From: an uncultured Clostridia bacterium
GTDB lineage: Bacteria > Bacillota > Clostridia > Oscillospirales > Acutalibacteraceae
DNA: 64,000 nt
Assembly: GCA_947627725.1 (NCBI GenBank)
Contig: CANQXE010000008.1
Location: 35,522-99,521 of the forward strand
Reading direction: 5' to 3'
Position numbers and translations under genes: made by a program. The notes beneath the pieces were generated by a model that searched no databases, was not told where the DNA came from, and saw nothing but the letters and a program-made list of their open reading frames with translations. This document shows, in pieces, positions 25,310 through 34,078 of this stretch. Positions within the stretch are counted from its first letter, which is position 1, and every line of letters begins with the position of its first letter.

Positions 25310-27184
25310 ATGAAAAGATTTTTCAGCTTAATGCTTTCAGTCATTATGATTGTAAGCGCCGCTTTAGGTACATTCAGCGCCTATGCGGGCGAAACAATAT
25401 TCGGTGTCGATGTTTCCGAGTGGAATGATGTAATTAATTTTAACGCGGCTGAGAATAAAGACAAAAAATTTGTAATGATAAGGCTTGGTTATTACAACCA
25501 CCTTGATAAAAAATTCTGGCAGAATGTTGAGAACGCTCACAAAGCAAAGAAAGATTTCGGCGTTTATCTTTACAGTTATGCGTATAATGTCGCAGAGGCA
25601 CAGATTGAGGCGGAGTTTGTTATAAAAACTCTTTCTGAGCTTTCCCAAAAGGGCTACGGCGAGTACTTTACGCTCCCCGTTGCATATGATCTTGAGGACG
25701 AGCAGCTTTCAGGATTCAGTAAGACGCAGATTACGAATCAGATGACGACCTTCTGTGACACAATTAAAAATGCAGGATATGTACCTATGGTATACGCTAA
25801 CCTGAATTGGTTTACAAATCATATTAATCTTAACACTGCCGTGTCTAAGAAGTATAAGCTGTGGTATGCTTACTGGCAGAGCGGAAAGCCCGATGTATCA
25901 AAGCCGAAAGAAATAGGAACGACAGGCGTTAAGGCTGATATGTGGCAGTATATAGACAACGATAATAAATCCAATAATTATGACAAAAATGTGATTTTTG
26001 ATTCGGATTCTCTTGTTCAACCGCTTAGCTGCTGTCATAATTACAGCGTTAAAACAACTCCTGCAACTACTTCGGCAGCGGGAGCAAAGACCTACACCTG
26101 CGATGAGTGCGGTAACAGCTTTAAAACTGCCATAGCAAAGATATCCTCATCAACACTCAGTATAACATCAACGAATTATACAGGATCCGTAGTAACACCG
26201 AAGGTAACGGTAAAGGACAGCAATGGAACAGTTCTTTCAGATAAAAATGATTATACCGTAACACTGCCTTCCGGCAGAAAAAATGTAGGCAGATATTCTG
26301 TAAAGATAACCTACAAGGGAAATTACAGCGGAACACAGACGCTTTATTTCAATATAATTCCAAAGAACATAACGGGTATATCAAAATTAACAGGGAAGAC
26401 AAACGGCTTTACAGTCCAGTGGCCGATGCAGAAAACCCAGACAACAGGTTATCAGATACAATACAGTACTAATAAAAATTTCAGCAGTTCCAAAACAATT
26501 ACAATGTCTAAGAACACTTATTACGCCAAGAGCGTAATGGGACTTACAGCAAACAAGACCTACTATGTAAGAATAAGAACATACACGGCAACAACCTTTA
26601 ATGGTTCAAGCTATAATCTGTACTCATCTTGGTGTACGGTAAAGTCGGTAAAAACCTCAGCGCCGAAAGCAACACTGTCAACTACGGCAACCTACTATAA
26701 CGGTAAGGTAAAGACGCCGGGAGTTACTGTAAAAGACAGCGCAGGTAAGACTCTTAAAAAGGGTACGGATTATACCGTATCGTTTGCAAGCGGAAGAAAG
26801 AATGTTGGAAGATACGCGGTAAAGATAACCTACAAGGGAAATTATGTTGGAACTCAAACACTGTATTTTAATATAATTCCGAAAAATGTATCGGGTATCA
26901 AAAAGCTGACGGCAGGCTCAAAGAGATTTACAGTAAGCTGGAATCCACAGAAAACACAGGTAACGGGATACCAGATACAGTACAGCACCGCAAGCAATTT
27001 TAAAAACGCAAAGACAATAACAATGGGCAAGTCCTCGTATTCCGCAAAAAAGGTTACGGGACGTATGGCGAACAAGAGATATTATGTAAGGATAAGAACA
27101 TACAAGACAACAAAGTTCAACGGCAAGAATTACAATATCTATTCACCGTGGTGCGCAAAGAAGTCTGTTGTTACTAAAAGGTAA
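25310..27184 (+). CDS. Secreted glycoside hydrolase family 25 lysozyme with tandem Ig/FN3-like modules
   Basis: 624 aa. Signal peptide 1-26 (cleavage after AYA). The GH25 catalytic domain (about 29-240) has the catalytic Asp/Glu pair in GVDVSEWN (D34) and VAYDLEDEQ (D127, E129), and MWQYID near its end. These muramidases cut the MurNAc-GlcNAc bond. A short CxxC linker (TYTCDECGNSF) follows, then two copies of an Ig-like plus FN3-like module (about 285-450 and 455-624). The second copy ends in YSPWCAKKSVVTKR, nearly the same as the leucine-rich-repeat protein at 17312-19156. Own promoter and terminator. A role in cell-wall turnover or in lysis of neighbouring cells is open. Confidence 0.92.
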   Translation: MKRFFSLMLSVIMIVSAALGTFSAYAGETIFGVDVSEWNDVINFNAAENKDKKFVMIRLGYYNHLDKKFWQNVENAHKAKKDFGVYLYSYAYNVAEAQIEAEFVIKTLSELSQKGYGEYFTLPVAYDLEDEQLSGFSKTQITNQMTTFCDTIKNAGYVPMVYANLNWFTNHINLNTAVSKKYKLWYAYWQSGKPDVSKPKEIGTTGVKADMWQYIDNDNKSNNYDKNVIFDSDSLVQPLSCCHNYSVKTTPATTSAAGAKTYTCDECGNSFKTAIAKISSSTLSITSTNYTGSVVTPKVTVKDSNGTVLSDKNDYTVTLPSGRKNVGRYSVKITYKGNYSGTQTLYFNIIPKNITGISKLTGKTNGFTVQWPMQKTQTTGYQIQYSTNKNFSSSKTITMSKNTYYAKSVMGLTANKTYYVRIRTYTATTFNGSSYNLYSSWCTVKSVKTSAPKATLSTTATYYNGKVKTPGVTVKDSAGKTLKKGTDYTVSFASGRKNVGRYAVKITYKGNYVGTQTLYFNIIPKNVSGIKKLTAGSKRFTVSWNPQKTQVTGYQIQYSTASNFKNAKTITMGKSSYSAKKVTGRMANKRYYVRIRTYKTTKFNGKNYNIYSPWCAKKSVVTKR

Positions 27185-27186
27185 TA

Positions 27187-27221
27187 AAAAAGTGTGAGGA
27201 TATTTGTCCTCACACTTTTTT
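27187..27221 (+). terminator. Terminator behind the GH25 gene
   Basis: Perfect 14-bp stem (27187-27200 with 27207-27220) and T run. Confidence 0.88.
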
Positions 27222-27242
27222 ATATATAATATTGAAAAAAAT

Positions 27243-27272
27243 ACAGCACAGTGATAAATGCCACTGTGCTGT
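27243..27272 (-). terminator. Terminator behind pnp
   Basis: Perfect 11-bp stem (27243-27253 with 27262-27272). On the minus strand it is followed by seven T. Confidence 0.85.
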
Positions 27273-27282
27273 TCATTTTTTA

Positions 27283-29463
27283 TCATCTTCTTGAGCGGTT
27301 ATCTCTTCTCGGCTTTCTCGGAGAATCGTCAATATTGTTTTCGGGCATCATACCCTCAAGCTCAATGAGAGCGTCTCTTCTTGAAAGATTAATTCTGCCC
27401 TGATCATCAATTTCAATGCACTTAACGATTATTGAATCGCCGACATTTACAACGTCCTCAACCTTTTCCGTTCTCTTGACGTCAAGTCTTGAAATGTGAA
27501 CAAGTCCCTCTTTGCCGGGAGCAATCTCAACGAATGCGCCGAAATTCATAATTCTTGTAACAATACCGTTATAGAAAGAGCCAACCTCCGGGTCGGTAGC
27601 TATAAGATTAATGATGTTGACAGCGCCCTCGCACTTTTCTGTGTCAACACCGCTTACAAATACTCTGCCGTCCTCTTCAATGTTAATCTTAACATCATAT
27701 TCAGTCTGAATTTCCTGAATTACCTTTCCGCCCTTGCCGATAACGTCGCCGATTTTTTCAGGATTAATTGTAAGAGTAAACATTTTAGGAGCGTATTTTG
27801 AAAGCTCTTTTCTCGGCTCGCTGATAACAGGGAGCATAATTTCATCAAGAATATAATTTCTTGCTTTATGGGTTTTGGCAAAAGCCTCTTTGATAATTTC
27901 TGGAGTAAGACCGTGTACCTTGAGGTCCATCTGAATTGCCGTTATACCTTTTTTGGTGCCCGCAACCTTAAAGTCCATATCGCCGTAGAAATCCTCAAGA
28001 CCCTGAATGTCAACCATTGTCATAAAATCGCCGTAAACGCCGTCATCGCCTGTAATAAGACCGCAGCTTATACCTGCAACAGGCGCTTTAATCGGAACAC
28101 CCGCAGCCATAAGCGAAAGCGTTGAGCCGCAGATTGAACCCTGTGATGTTGAGCCGTTTGAGGAAAGAACCTCAGATACAACACGGATAGCGTAAGGAAA
28201 TTCATCAACTGACGGAAGCACGGGAACAAGCGCCTTTTCAGCGAGCGCGCCGTGACCGATTTCACGTCTGCCCGGACCTCTTGAAGGCTTTGTTTCGCCG
28301 ACAGAGTATGACGGAAAGTTATAGTGATGAATATATCTCTTTTCAGTCTGTTCATCAAGACCGTCAAGAAGCTGTACGTCGCTTATAGGACCGAGAGTAG
28401 TTACGGAAAGCACCTGCGTCTGACCTCTTGTAAAGAGACCTGAACCATGCGCTCTTGAAAGTAAATCAATCTCGGCGTTAAGGGGACGGATTTCGTCAAT
28501 TCCTCTGCCGTCAACTCTCTTGTGCTCATCCTTAAGCCAAGAACGTACTACGTGCTTTTGAACAAGATACATAATCTCGTCAAGCTTACCCTCGTTACCC
28601 TCAAAGCGTTCGTCAAACTTTTCGTGAACTGCCGCGTAAATGGGAAGAAGAGCCTCGTCACGAACAAGCTTGTCATCCGTATCAAGCGCTTTTTTCACAT
28701 CCTCAATACAGAATTCCTCAATCTCAGCCATTATTTCCGGGTCGGGGTCTGATGATTCATAAGCAAATTTAGGCTTGCCGATTTCATCAACAATTCCCTG
28801 AATGAATTTTACGATTTTTTTGTTTTCCTCGTGACCTGCCATAATAGCGTTGAACATTGTATCATCGTCGATTTCGTTACCGCCTGCCTCAATCATGGCA
28901 ACAAGGTCGGCGGTTGAAGCGACAGTAAGAACAAGGTCGCTCTTACCTCTCTGCTCCAGATTAGGATTGATAACGATTTCACCGTCAACAAGACCTACGT
29001 TTACAGATGAAATAGGTCCGTCCCACGGAATGTCCGAAACAGCGATAGCAGCCGATACGCCGATTGCCGCCGTGATTTCAGGTGAGCAGTCGGGGTCAAC
29101 AGACATAACGGTTGCGACAACCGAGCAGTCGTTTCTTAAATCCTTAGGAAAAAGCGGTCTGATAGGGCGGTCAATACAGCGTGATGTAAGGATAGCCTTT
29201 TCACTTGCTCTGCCCTCTCTTCTTAAAAAGGAGCCCGGTATCCTGCCGACAGAATACATTTTTTCCTCATAGTCTACCGAAAGGGGAAAGAAATCAACGC
29301 CCTCTCTCGGAGCGGCGGACGCTGTTACGGTACAGAGAACCTCTGTTTCACCGTAGCGCGCTAAGAAAGCCGCGTTTGCAAGACCTGCCATTTTACCTGT
29401 TTCAAGCGTGAGCTTTCTTCCCGCAAGCTCGGTTTCCCAAACCTTGTAGTTTTTGAAAAACAT
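27283..29463 (-). CDS. pnp: Polyribonucleotide nucleotidyltransferase (PNPase)
   Basis: 726 aa from the ATG at 29463 (GAGGT ahead); the frame continues upstream but only with leader-like residues. It is a phosphorolytic 3'-5' exoribonuclease. Two RNase PH domains are separated by a helical domain; the second carries the GRREIGHG motif in RGPGRREIGHGALAEKALVP. KH domain with VIGKGGKVIQEIQ, S1 domain starting FYNGIVTRIMNFGAFVEI, and a basic tail. Located behind rpsO, the conserved rpsO-pnp order. A terminator-like hairpin sits between the two genes. Confidence 0.97.
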   Translation of the reverse strand: MFFKNYKVWETELAGRKLTLETGKMAGLANAAFLARYGETEVLCTVTASAAPREGVDFFPLSVDYEEKMYSVGRIPGSFLRREGRASEKAILTSRCIDRPIRPLFPKDLRNDCSVVATVMSVDPDCSPEITAAIGVSAAIAVSDIPWDGPISSVNVGLVDGEIVINPNLEQRGKSDLVLTVASTADLVAMIEAGGNEIDDDTMFNAIMAGHEENKKIVKFIQGIVDEIGKPKFAYESSDPDPEIMAEIEEFCIEDVKKALDTDDKLVRDEALLPIYAAVHEKFDERFEGNEGKLDEIMYLVQKHVVRSWLKDEHKRVDGRGIDEIRPLNAEIDLLSRAHGSGLFTRGQTQVLSVTTLGPISDVQLLDGLDEQTEKRYIHHYNFPSYSVGETKPSRGPGRREIGHGALAEKALVPVLPSVDEFPYAIRVVSEVLSSNGSTSQGSICGSTLSLMAAGVPIKAPVAGISCGLITGDDGVYGDFMTMVDIQGLEDFYGDMDFKVAGTKKGITAIQMDLKVHGLTPEIIKEAFAKTHKARNYILDEIMLPVISEPRKELSKYAPKMFTLTINPEKIGDVIGKGGKVIQEIQTEYDVKINIEEDGRVFVSGVDTEKCEGAVNIINLIATDPEVGSFYNGIVTRIMNFGAFVEIAPGKEGLVHISRLDVKRTEKVEDVVNVGDSIIVKCIEIDDQGRINLSRRDALIELEGMMPENNIDDSPRKPRRDNRSRR

Positions 29464-29613
29464 TTTACATACCTCATTTCTTAAATAAATTTTATTTAAT
29501 GAAAGGAGGCGCAATAGTAATAAATTCAACATATAATCCGTAATATATGCTCAATTTACTACTATTGTATGCCCCTCCTTAAATTACAAAATCAAATAAC
29601 AAAAAAGTAAACG

Positions 29614-29642
29614 AGGCAAGCACTGTTTAACAGCGCTTGCCT
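29614..29642 (-). terminator. Hairpin between rpsO and pnp
   Basis: AGGCAAGC-x-CTG pairs with CAG-x-GCTTGCCT (29614-29642), followed on the minus strand by CGTTTACTTTTTTG. Probably a partial terminator or processing site, as the rpsO-pnp intergenic hairpin is in other bacteria. Confidence 0.65.
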
Positions 29643-29652
29643 ATATGACAAA

Positions 29653-29928
29653 TTATTTGTCAAGAGTATCACGGATGCCGAGCTTTTTGATAAGCGAACG
29701 GTATCTTTCAATATCCTTATTATAAAGGTATACGAGAAGATTTCTTCTGTGACCTACCATTTTAAGAAGACCGCGGCGTGAGTGGTGGTCCTTTTTATGC
29801 ACCTTGAGATGCTCGGTAAGCTCATTGATTCTTGTAGTAAGAACGGCAATCTGTACCTCAGGAGAACCTGTGTCATTCTCGTGGGTTGCGTATTCCTTCA
29901 TAATTGCCTGCTTTTCAGCCTGTGTCAT
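29653..29928 (-). CDS. rpsO: 30S ribosomal protein S15
   Basis: 91 aa. [40 protein letters not shown] and [18 protein letters not shown] are the expected S15 segments (central-domain 16S rRNA binding). Preceded by GAGGTG and a structured leader of about 100 nt; followed by pnp on the same strand. Confidence 0.98.
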   Translation of the reverse strand: MTQAEKQAIMKEYATHENDTGSPEVQIAVLTTRINELTEHLKVHKKDHHSRRGLLKMVGHRRNLLVYLYNKDIERYRSLIKKLGIRDTLDK

Positions 29929-29939
29929 AATTTCACCTC

Positions 29940-30034
29940 ATTTAATTAATTTGCCGGTTATCGGAAAACACAGTAACGGGACAGGTGATTCCTCATAAGG
30001 CTTACACCCGTAACCGAGTAATCCGTTCACAGCG
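29940..30034 (-). ncRNA. Probable autoregulatory leader of rpsO (S15 leader)
   Basis: The about 95-nt untranslated leader folds into nested helices. On the minus strand CGGTTA pairs with TAACCG; inside it CGGGTG pairs with CACCTG; ACGGG may alternatively pair with a downstream CCCGT; and a separate AATCCG/CGGATT hairpin sits at the 5' end. S15 is known to repress its own translation by binding such leaders in several phyla. The assignment is inferred from position and fold potential. Confidence 0.55.
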
Positions 30035-30039
30035 GATTG

Positions 30040-30068
30040 ATTATAGCACATATGTAAAAAAATGTAAA
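30040..30068 (-). promoter_or_regulatory. Promoter of rpsO-pnp
   Basis: Minus strand TTTACA (30068-30063), 17 bp, TATAAT (30045-30040). Confidence 0.75.
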
Positions 30069-30169
30069 GTGTAAAATAAAAAGTGTAAAATAAAAATAGT
30101 TCCTTATTTGTTATTATATACAATATATAGTATTTATTCTTGAAATTAGTAAAAATAGAAAGAAAATTA

Positions 30170-30198
30170 TTGACATTCCGATATTTGTATGTTATATT
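30170..30198 (+). promoter_or_regulatory. Promoter of rplU-prp-rpmA
   Basis: TTGACA (30170-30175), 17 bp, TATATT (30193-30198). Divergent from the rpsO promoter about 100 bp away. Confidence 0.75.
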
Positions 30199-30204
30199 TT
30201 TTAA

Positions 30205-30275
30205 GCCGCATATTATGGGCTGTTAAGTTATATCTGTTGATATACGCCTATCGTAGCGAGACTTGGATAAGGAGA
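30205..30275 (+). ncRNA. Leader of rplU (L21-leader-like)
   Basis: About 70 nt between promoter and ribosome site with two small hairpins (GCC...GGC at 30205-30222 and TATATC/GATATA near 30230-30245). L21 operon leaders are known regulatory RNAs in Bacillota. The match here rests on position and weak fold evidence. Confidence 0.4.
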
Positions 30276-30284
30276 TTATACTAA

Positions 30285-30593
30285 ATGTACGCTGTTATTG
30301 TAACAGGCGGTAAGCAGTACAAGGTATCAGAGGGTGATGTTCTTTACATTGAAAAGCTCGGCGCCGAGGTTGATGAAGAAATCACTTTTGATAACATTCT
30401 TGCTGTAGGCTCTGACGACGGTTTCAAGGCAGGCAAGGACTGTGAGGCTTCAACTGTTTCCGCTAAAGTTCTTAAAAACGGCAAGGGTAAGAAAATCACA
30501 GTATTTACTTACAAGCCTAAGAAGGACGAAAAACGCAAAAAGGGTCATCGTCAGCCATATACAAAGGTTGAGATTACCGCAATCCACGCATAA
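30285..30593 (+). CDS. rplU: 50S ribosomal protein L21
   Basis: 102 aa. [20 protein letters not shown], then [20 protein letters not shown] and [12 protein letters not shown] are family signatures. The stop codon overlaps the prp start (TAATG), giving the conserved rplU-prp-rpmA order of Firmicutes. Confidence 0.97.
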   Translation: MYAVIVTGGKQYKVSEGDVLYIEKLGAEVDEEITFDNILAVGSDDGFKAGKDCEASTVSAKVLKNGKGKKITVFTYKPKKDEKRKKGHRQPYTKVEITAIHA

Positions 30594-30916
30594 TGATTAA
30601 AATTGAATTTTTCAGCGGCATCAACGGCTTGTGCGGTTTTGAGGCAAGCGGTCACGCTTTGGGCGGTGACGCGGGGGAAAATGTGGTTTGCGCATTCGTT
30701 TCCAGTGCTTGTCTTATGACGGCGAATACCGTTACCGAGATATTGAAGCTTGATGCCGACGCTCAGTCCGATGACGGATATCTTAAGCTTATGATTCTTG
30801 AGAATTCCGCACCGGCACAGGATATTCTTAACGGATTAAAGCTTCATTTGACAGAGCTTGAAAAGGATTATCCTGATAACATAAAAGTGATTTATCGGAG
30901 GTGTAACAATGCTTAA
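30593..30916 (+). CDS. prp: Ribosomal-processing cysteine protease Prp
   Basis: 107 aa. The catalytic pair is visible: H21 in GFEASGHA and C33 in [12 protein letters not shown]. Prp removes the N-terminal extension of L27, and the next gene encodes exactly such an extended L27. It overlaps rplU by one base and rpmA by 8 bp. The family was formerly known as YsxB/DUF464. Confidence 0.95.
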   Translation: MIKIEFFSGINGLCGFEASGHALGGDAGENVVCAFVSSACLMTANTVTEILKLDADAQSDDGYLKLMILENSAPAQDILNGLKLHLTELEKDYPDNIKVIYRRCNNA

Positions 30917-31193
30917 GTTAGATTTACAGCTTTTCGCTCATAAGAAAGGTATGGGTTCTACAAAGAACGGACGTGACTCAGAGTCAAAGCGTCTCGGCGC
31001 AAAGAGAGCTGACGGACAGTTTGTTCTTGCGGGCAATATCCTTTACCGCCAGAGAGGAACACATATTCATCCGGGCAATAACGTAGGTATAGGCAAGGAT
31101 GATACACTCTTTGCTCTTATTGACGGTACAGTTAAGTTTGAAAGAATGGGTAAGGACAGAAAAAAGGTTTCTGTTTATCCTGTTGAGCAGTAA
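30909..31193 (+). CDS. rpmA: 50S ribosomal protein L27 with Prp-cleaved N-terminal extension
   Basis: 94 aa. It begins [20 protein letters not shown]: the mature protein should start at HKKG after the LQLFA cleavage motif, as known in Firmicutes where the extension must be removed for function at the peptidyl-transferase centre. [20 protein letters not shown] is classic L27. The start lies within prp. Confidence 0.97.
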   Translation: MLKLDLQLFAHKKGMGSTKNGRDSESKRLGAKRADGQFVLAGNILYRQRGTHIHPGNNVGIGKDDTLFALIDGTVKFERMGKDRKKVSVYPVEQ

Positions 31194-31205
31194 AAAGTAC
31201 AGTAT

Positions 31206-31234
31206 TCCCCTGCGGATTTCCGCAGGGGATTTTT
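31206..31234 (+). terminator. Terminator behind rpmA
   Basis: Perfect 10-bp stem TCCCCTGCGG/CCGCAGGGGA (31206-31215 with 31220-31229), ATTT loop, then TTTTT. The next coding start lies almost on top of it. Confidence 0.88.
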
Positions 31235-31236
31235 AA

Positions 31237-31890
31237 ATGAGAAAGCAGGCTATGGGTATATTTAATATAAAAAGCGTCAAAACAGAATATAATGCGGAAA
31301 AGAAAAACAAGGTAATCAATTATGAGTATCTTAATACGCATTACTGCAAAACGGGGCAGACTGTTCTGGCAGGTGATTCAATAACGGAAATACTCAACCA
31401 CACGGAGCTTTACGCGGATTATTCCGAAAAAAGCGGAAAGCTCGTATATAACAGGGGAATCAGCGGTGACACGAGCGACAGGCTTCTTGAGCGGTTTGAA
31501 AGGAATGTACTAAATCTTAAACCGTCAAATATTGTTCTGCTTATAGGTACTAATGATTTCAACAGCGGACTTACTATGGATGATACCGCCGGCAATATTG
31601 ATAAAATACTCAGCCGTATTCCTAAAGAGTGTAATGTTATCTTGCAGGCGGTTTATCCGATTAATGCTAAAATGCGCAGGCAGGACAGTTCAAAGAACAG
31701 AAAAATAAAAATTCTCAACGATAAACTTGAGCCGATAGCGGAAAAACACGATGCGGTATATCTTGATTTGACCGATAAGCTTTCGGATGAAAACGGAAAT
31801 CTGAAAGAAAAATATACATATGACGGACTTCACCCGACAGTTTTCGGGTTTGAGGCTGCGGTTAAAAGAATTGTTCCTCTGCTGAAATAA
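31237..31890 (+). CDS. SGNH/GDSL-type hydrolase
   Basis: 217 aa from 31237; an alternative ATG is at 31252 and neither has a perfect ribosome site (AGGGGA of the terminator stem lies before the first). SGNH blocks: LAGDSITEI (Ser nucleophile), GISGDTSDRL, LLIGTNDF (Gly/Asn oxyanion residues) and DGLHPTVFG (Asp-x-x-His). Resembles the acetylhydrolase/lysophospholipase L1-type esterases. No signal peptide, so cytoplasmic. Target unknown. It is separated from rpmA by a terminator, so it either relies on read-through or has an unseen promoter. Confidence 0.88.
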   Translation: MRKQAMGIFNIKSVKTEYNAEKKNKVINYEYLNTHYCKTGQTVLAGDSITEILNHTELYADYSEKSGKLVYNRGISGDTSDRLLERFERNVLNLKPSNIVLLIGTNDFNSGLTMDDTAGNIDKILSRIPKECNVILQAVYPINAKMRRQDSSKNRKIKILNDKLEPIAEKHDAVYLDLTDKLSDENGNLKEKYTYDGLHPTVFGFEAAVKRIVPLLK

Positions 31891-31928
31891 AATGATTTCC
31901 AAAAAATTACTTTATGAGCAATTATTTC

Positions 31929-31957
31929 TTGCAATACAGGGGAAAATAATATATAAT
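31929..31957 (+). promoter_or_regulatory. Promoter of pgk-tpiA-gpmI
   Basis: TTGCAA (31929-31934), 17 bp, TATAAT (31952-31957). Confidence 0.7.
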
Positions 31958-32013
31958 TGTAACGGCAAAAATTATATTATTATAAAAATTTGTTTTATGG
32001 AGAGGTAAGTATA

Positions 32014-33213
32014 ATGGACGCTTTGAACAAAAAGACTATTGAAGACATTGACGTTAAGGGCAAAAAAGTTCTCGCGCGTTGTGATTTTAATGTTCCGCTT
32101 AAGGACGGAGAAATTACAAATGACAAGAGAATTGTGGCCGCCCTTCCTACAATTAAATATCTTATGGAGAACGGCGCAAAGGTTATTCTCTGCTCACATC
32201 TCGGCAGACCTAAGGGCGAATACAAGCCTGAATTCAGCCTTGCCCCTGTAGCTAAAAAACTTTCAGAGTATCTCGGCGTTGAGGTTAAACTTGCTGAGGA
32301 CGAAAATGTTGTAGGCGAAAATGCAAAGGCTATGGCTGAAAATCTTAAAGACGGTGAAGTAATGCTCCTTGAAAATGTACGTTACAGAAAAGAGGAGACA
32401 AAAAATGAGGAGAACTTCTCTAAAGAGCTTGCATCTCTGGCAGATATTTTTGTAAACGACGCTTTCGGCACGGCTCACAGAGCTCACTGCTCAACAACAG
32501 GAGTTGCGTCATATCTTCCTGCGGTTTGCGGATATCTTATTCAGAAAGAAATTAAATTTATGGGCGGCGCGCTCGCTAATCCTAAGAGACCGCTTGTCGC
32601 AATTCTCGGTGGCGCTAAGGTTTCAGACAAAATCGGTGTTATTTCAAATCTTATTGAAAAGTGCGATACAATCATTATCGGCGGCGGTATGGCTTACACC
32701 TTTATGAAATATCTCGGTCACAGCATCGGTGATTCTCTGCTTGAGGCTGACTGGATAGAAAAAGCCGGAGAAATGATGAGGGCTGCTGAGGAAAAGGGCG
32801 TGAAGTTCCTTATTCCTGTTGATAACAGAGTTGGTAAGGAGTATGACGAAAATACGGAGCATAAGATTGTGAACAGCGATGAAATCCCTGACGGTTGGAT
32901 GGGTCTTGATATCGGTCCTGAAACAGAGAAGTTATTTGCTGACGCAATCAAAGGTGCAGGCACGGTAATCTGGAACGGTCCCATGGGCGTATCGGAGTGG
33001 GAGAACTTCGCGTCAGGTACGATTACCGTTGCAAAGGCTGTCGCTGAGTCAGGCGCTATTTCTATAATCGGCGGAGGCGATTCCGTTGCCGCTGTAACAA
33101 AGCTCGGCTTTGCAGATAAGATGAGCCATATTTCAACAGGCGGCGGCGCTTCACTTGAATTCCTTGAGGGCAAGGATCTCCCGGGTATTTGCGCCCTTGC
33201 TGATAAAGACTGA
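32014..33213 (+). CDS. pgk: Phosphoglycerate kinase
   Basis: 399 aa from the ATG at 32014 (GGAGAGGT ahead). N-domain [16 protein letters not shown], substrate loop [18 protein letters not shown], hinge [12 protein letters not shown] and C-domain nucleotide site [10 protein letters not shown] near the end are all present. First gene of the lower-glycolysis operon pgk-tpiA-gpmI. Confidence 0.98.
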   Translation: MDALNKKTIEDIDVKGKKVLARCDFNVPLKDGEITNDKRIVAALPTIKYLMENGAKVILCSHLGRPKGEYKPEFSLAPVAKKLSEYLGVEVKLAEDENVVGENAKAMAENLKDGEVMLLENVRYRKEETKNEENFSKELASLADIFVNDAFGTAHRAHCSTTGVASYLPAVCGYLIQKEIKFMGGALANPKRPLVAILGGAKVSDKIGVISNLIEKCDTIIIGGGMAYTFMKYLGHSIGDSLLEADWIEKAGEMMRAAEEKGVKFLIPVDNRVGKEYDENTEHKIVNSDEIPDGWMGLDIGPETEKLFADAIKGAGTVIWNGPMGVSEWENFASGTITVAKAVAESGAISIIGGGDSVAAVTKLGFADKMSHISTGGGASLEFLEGKDLPGICALADKD

Positions 33214-33245
33214 TTATTAAATAATTGTAAAGAGGTATATGTAAA

Positions 33246-34013
33246 ATGAACAAAGCTCTCAGAAAAGCTGTTATTGCCGGCAACTGGAAAATGAACAATA
33301 CTCCGACTCAGACAACAGCGCTTATAAATGAAATGAAACCGCTTGTCGCAGACGCTGATTGCGATGTTGTTATCTGCGCTCCGTTTGTTGACCTTCAGGC
33401 AGCGCTTGACGCAGCGGAAGGCTCTAACATAAAAATCGGCGCTGAAAACTGCCACTGGGCTGAAAGCGGTGCTTTTACGGCAGAGGTATCAGCCCCTATG
33501 CTCAAGGCAATGGGTGTGCCTTATGTTATCATCGGCCACAGTGAAAGAAGACAGTATTTCGGTGAAACTGATGAGACAGTAAACAAGAGGGTACGTGCCG
33601 CTCTTGACAACGGTTTAACTGTTATTCTCTGTGTAGGCGAGGTACTTGAGCAGAGAGAACAGGGTGTCACATTTGAAGTTGTGGGTATGCAGACGAAGAT
33701 TGCTCTTCAGGGTGTGCGCGCAGATGAGCTTAAAAATGTTATCATCGCCTACGAACCGGTTTGGGCTATCGGCACAGGCAAGACTGCCACGGCGGAGCAA
33801 GCCGACGAAGTAAACGGATATATCCGCAAGGTTATTGCAGAGCTTTACGGCAAGGAGGCTGCCGACGCATTTGTTGTTCAGTACGGCGGTTCAATGAATG
33901 CTAAAAATGCCGAGGAGCTTCTTTCAAAGGAGAATGTTGACGGAGGTCTTATCGGCGGCGCGTCACTTAAAGCTGAGGACTTCTCAATCATTGTCAAGGC
34001 CGCAAGCAAATAA
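33246..34013 (+). CDS. tpiA: Triosephosphate isomerase
   Basis: 255 aa TIM barrel. Catalytic K15 (AGNWKMN), H98 (IIGHSERR) and E169 (AYEPVWAIGTGKTAT). The phosphate loop GGSMNAKNAEEL and GGLIGGASL close the fold. Between pgk and gpmI in one operon. Confidence 0.98.
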   Translation: MNKALRKAVIAGNWKMNNTPTQTTALINEMKPLVADADCDVVICAPFVDLQAALDAAEGSNIKIGAENCHWAESGAFTAEVSAPMLKAMGVPYVIIGHSERRQYFGETDETVNKRVRAALDNGLTVILCVGEVLEQREQGVTFEVVGMQTKIALQGVRADELKNVIIAYEPVWAIGTGKTATAEQADEVNGYIRKVIAELYGKEAADAFVVQYGGSMNAKNAEELLSKENVDGGLIGGASLKAEDFSIIVKAASK

Positions 34014-34078
34014 TTATAAAATATGGGTGGGTTATTCCCGCCCATTTAAACTGTTATTACGTATAGGAGGGAATATAT

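Noticed and set aside
32718..33455. 245-codon minus-strand frame across the pgk-tpiA junction
   Set aside because: It is antisense to two well-supported enzymes, with no recognisable domain.
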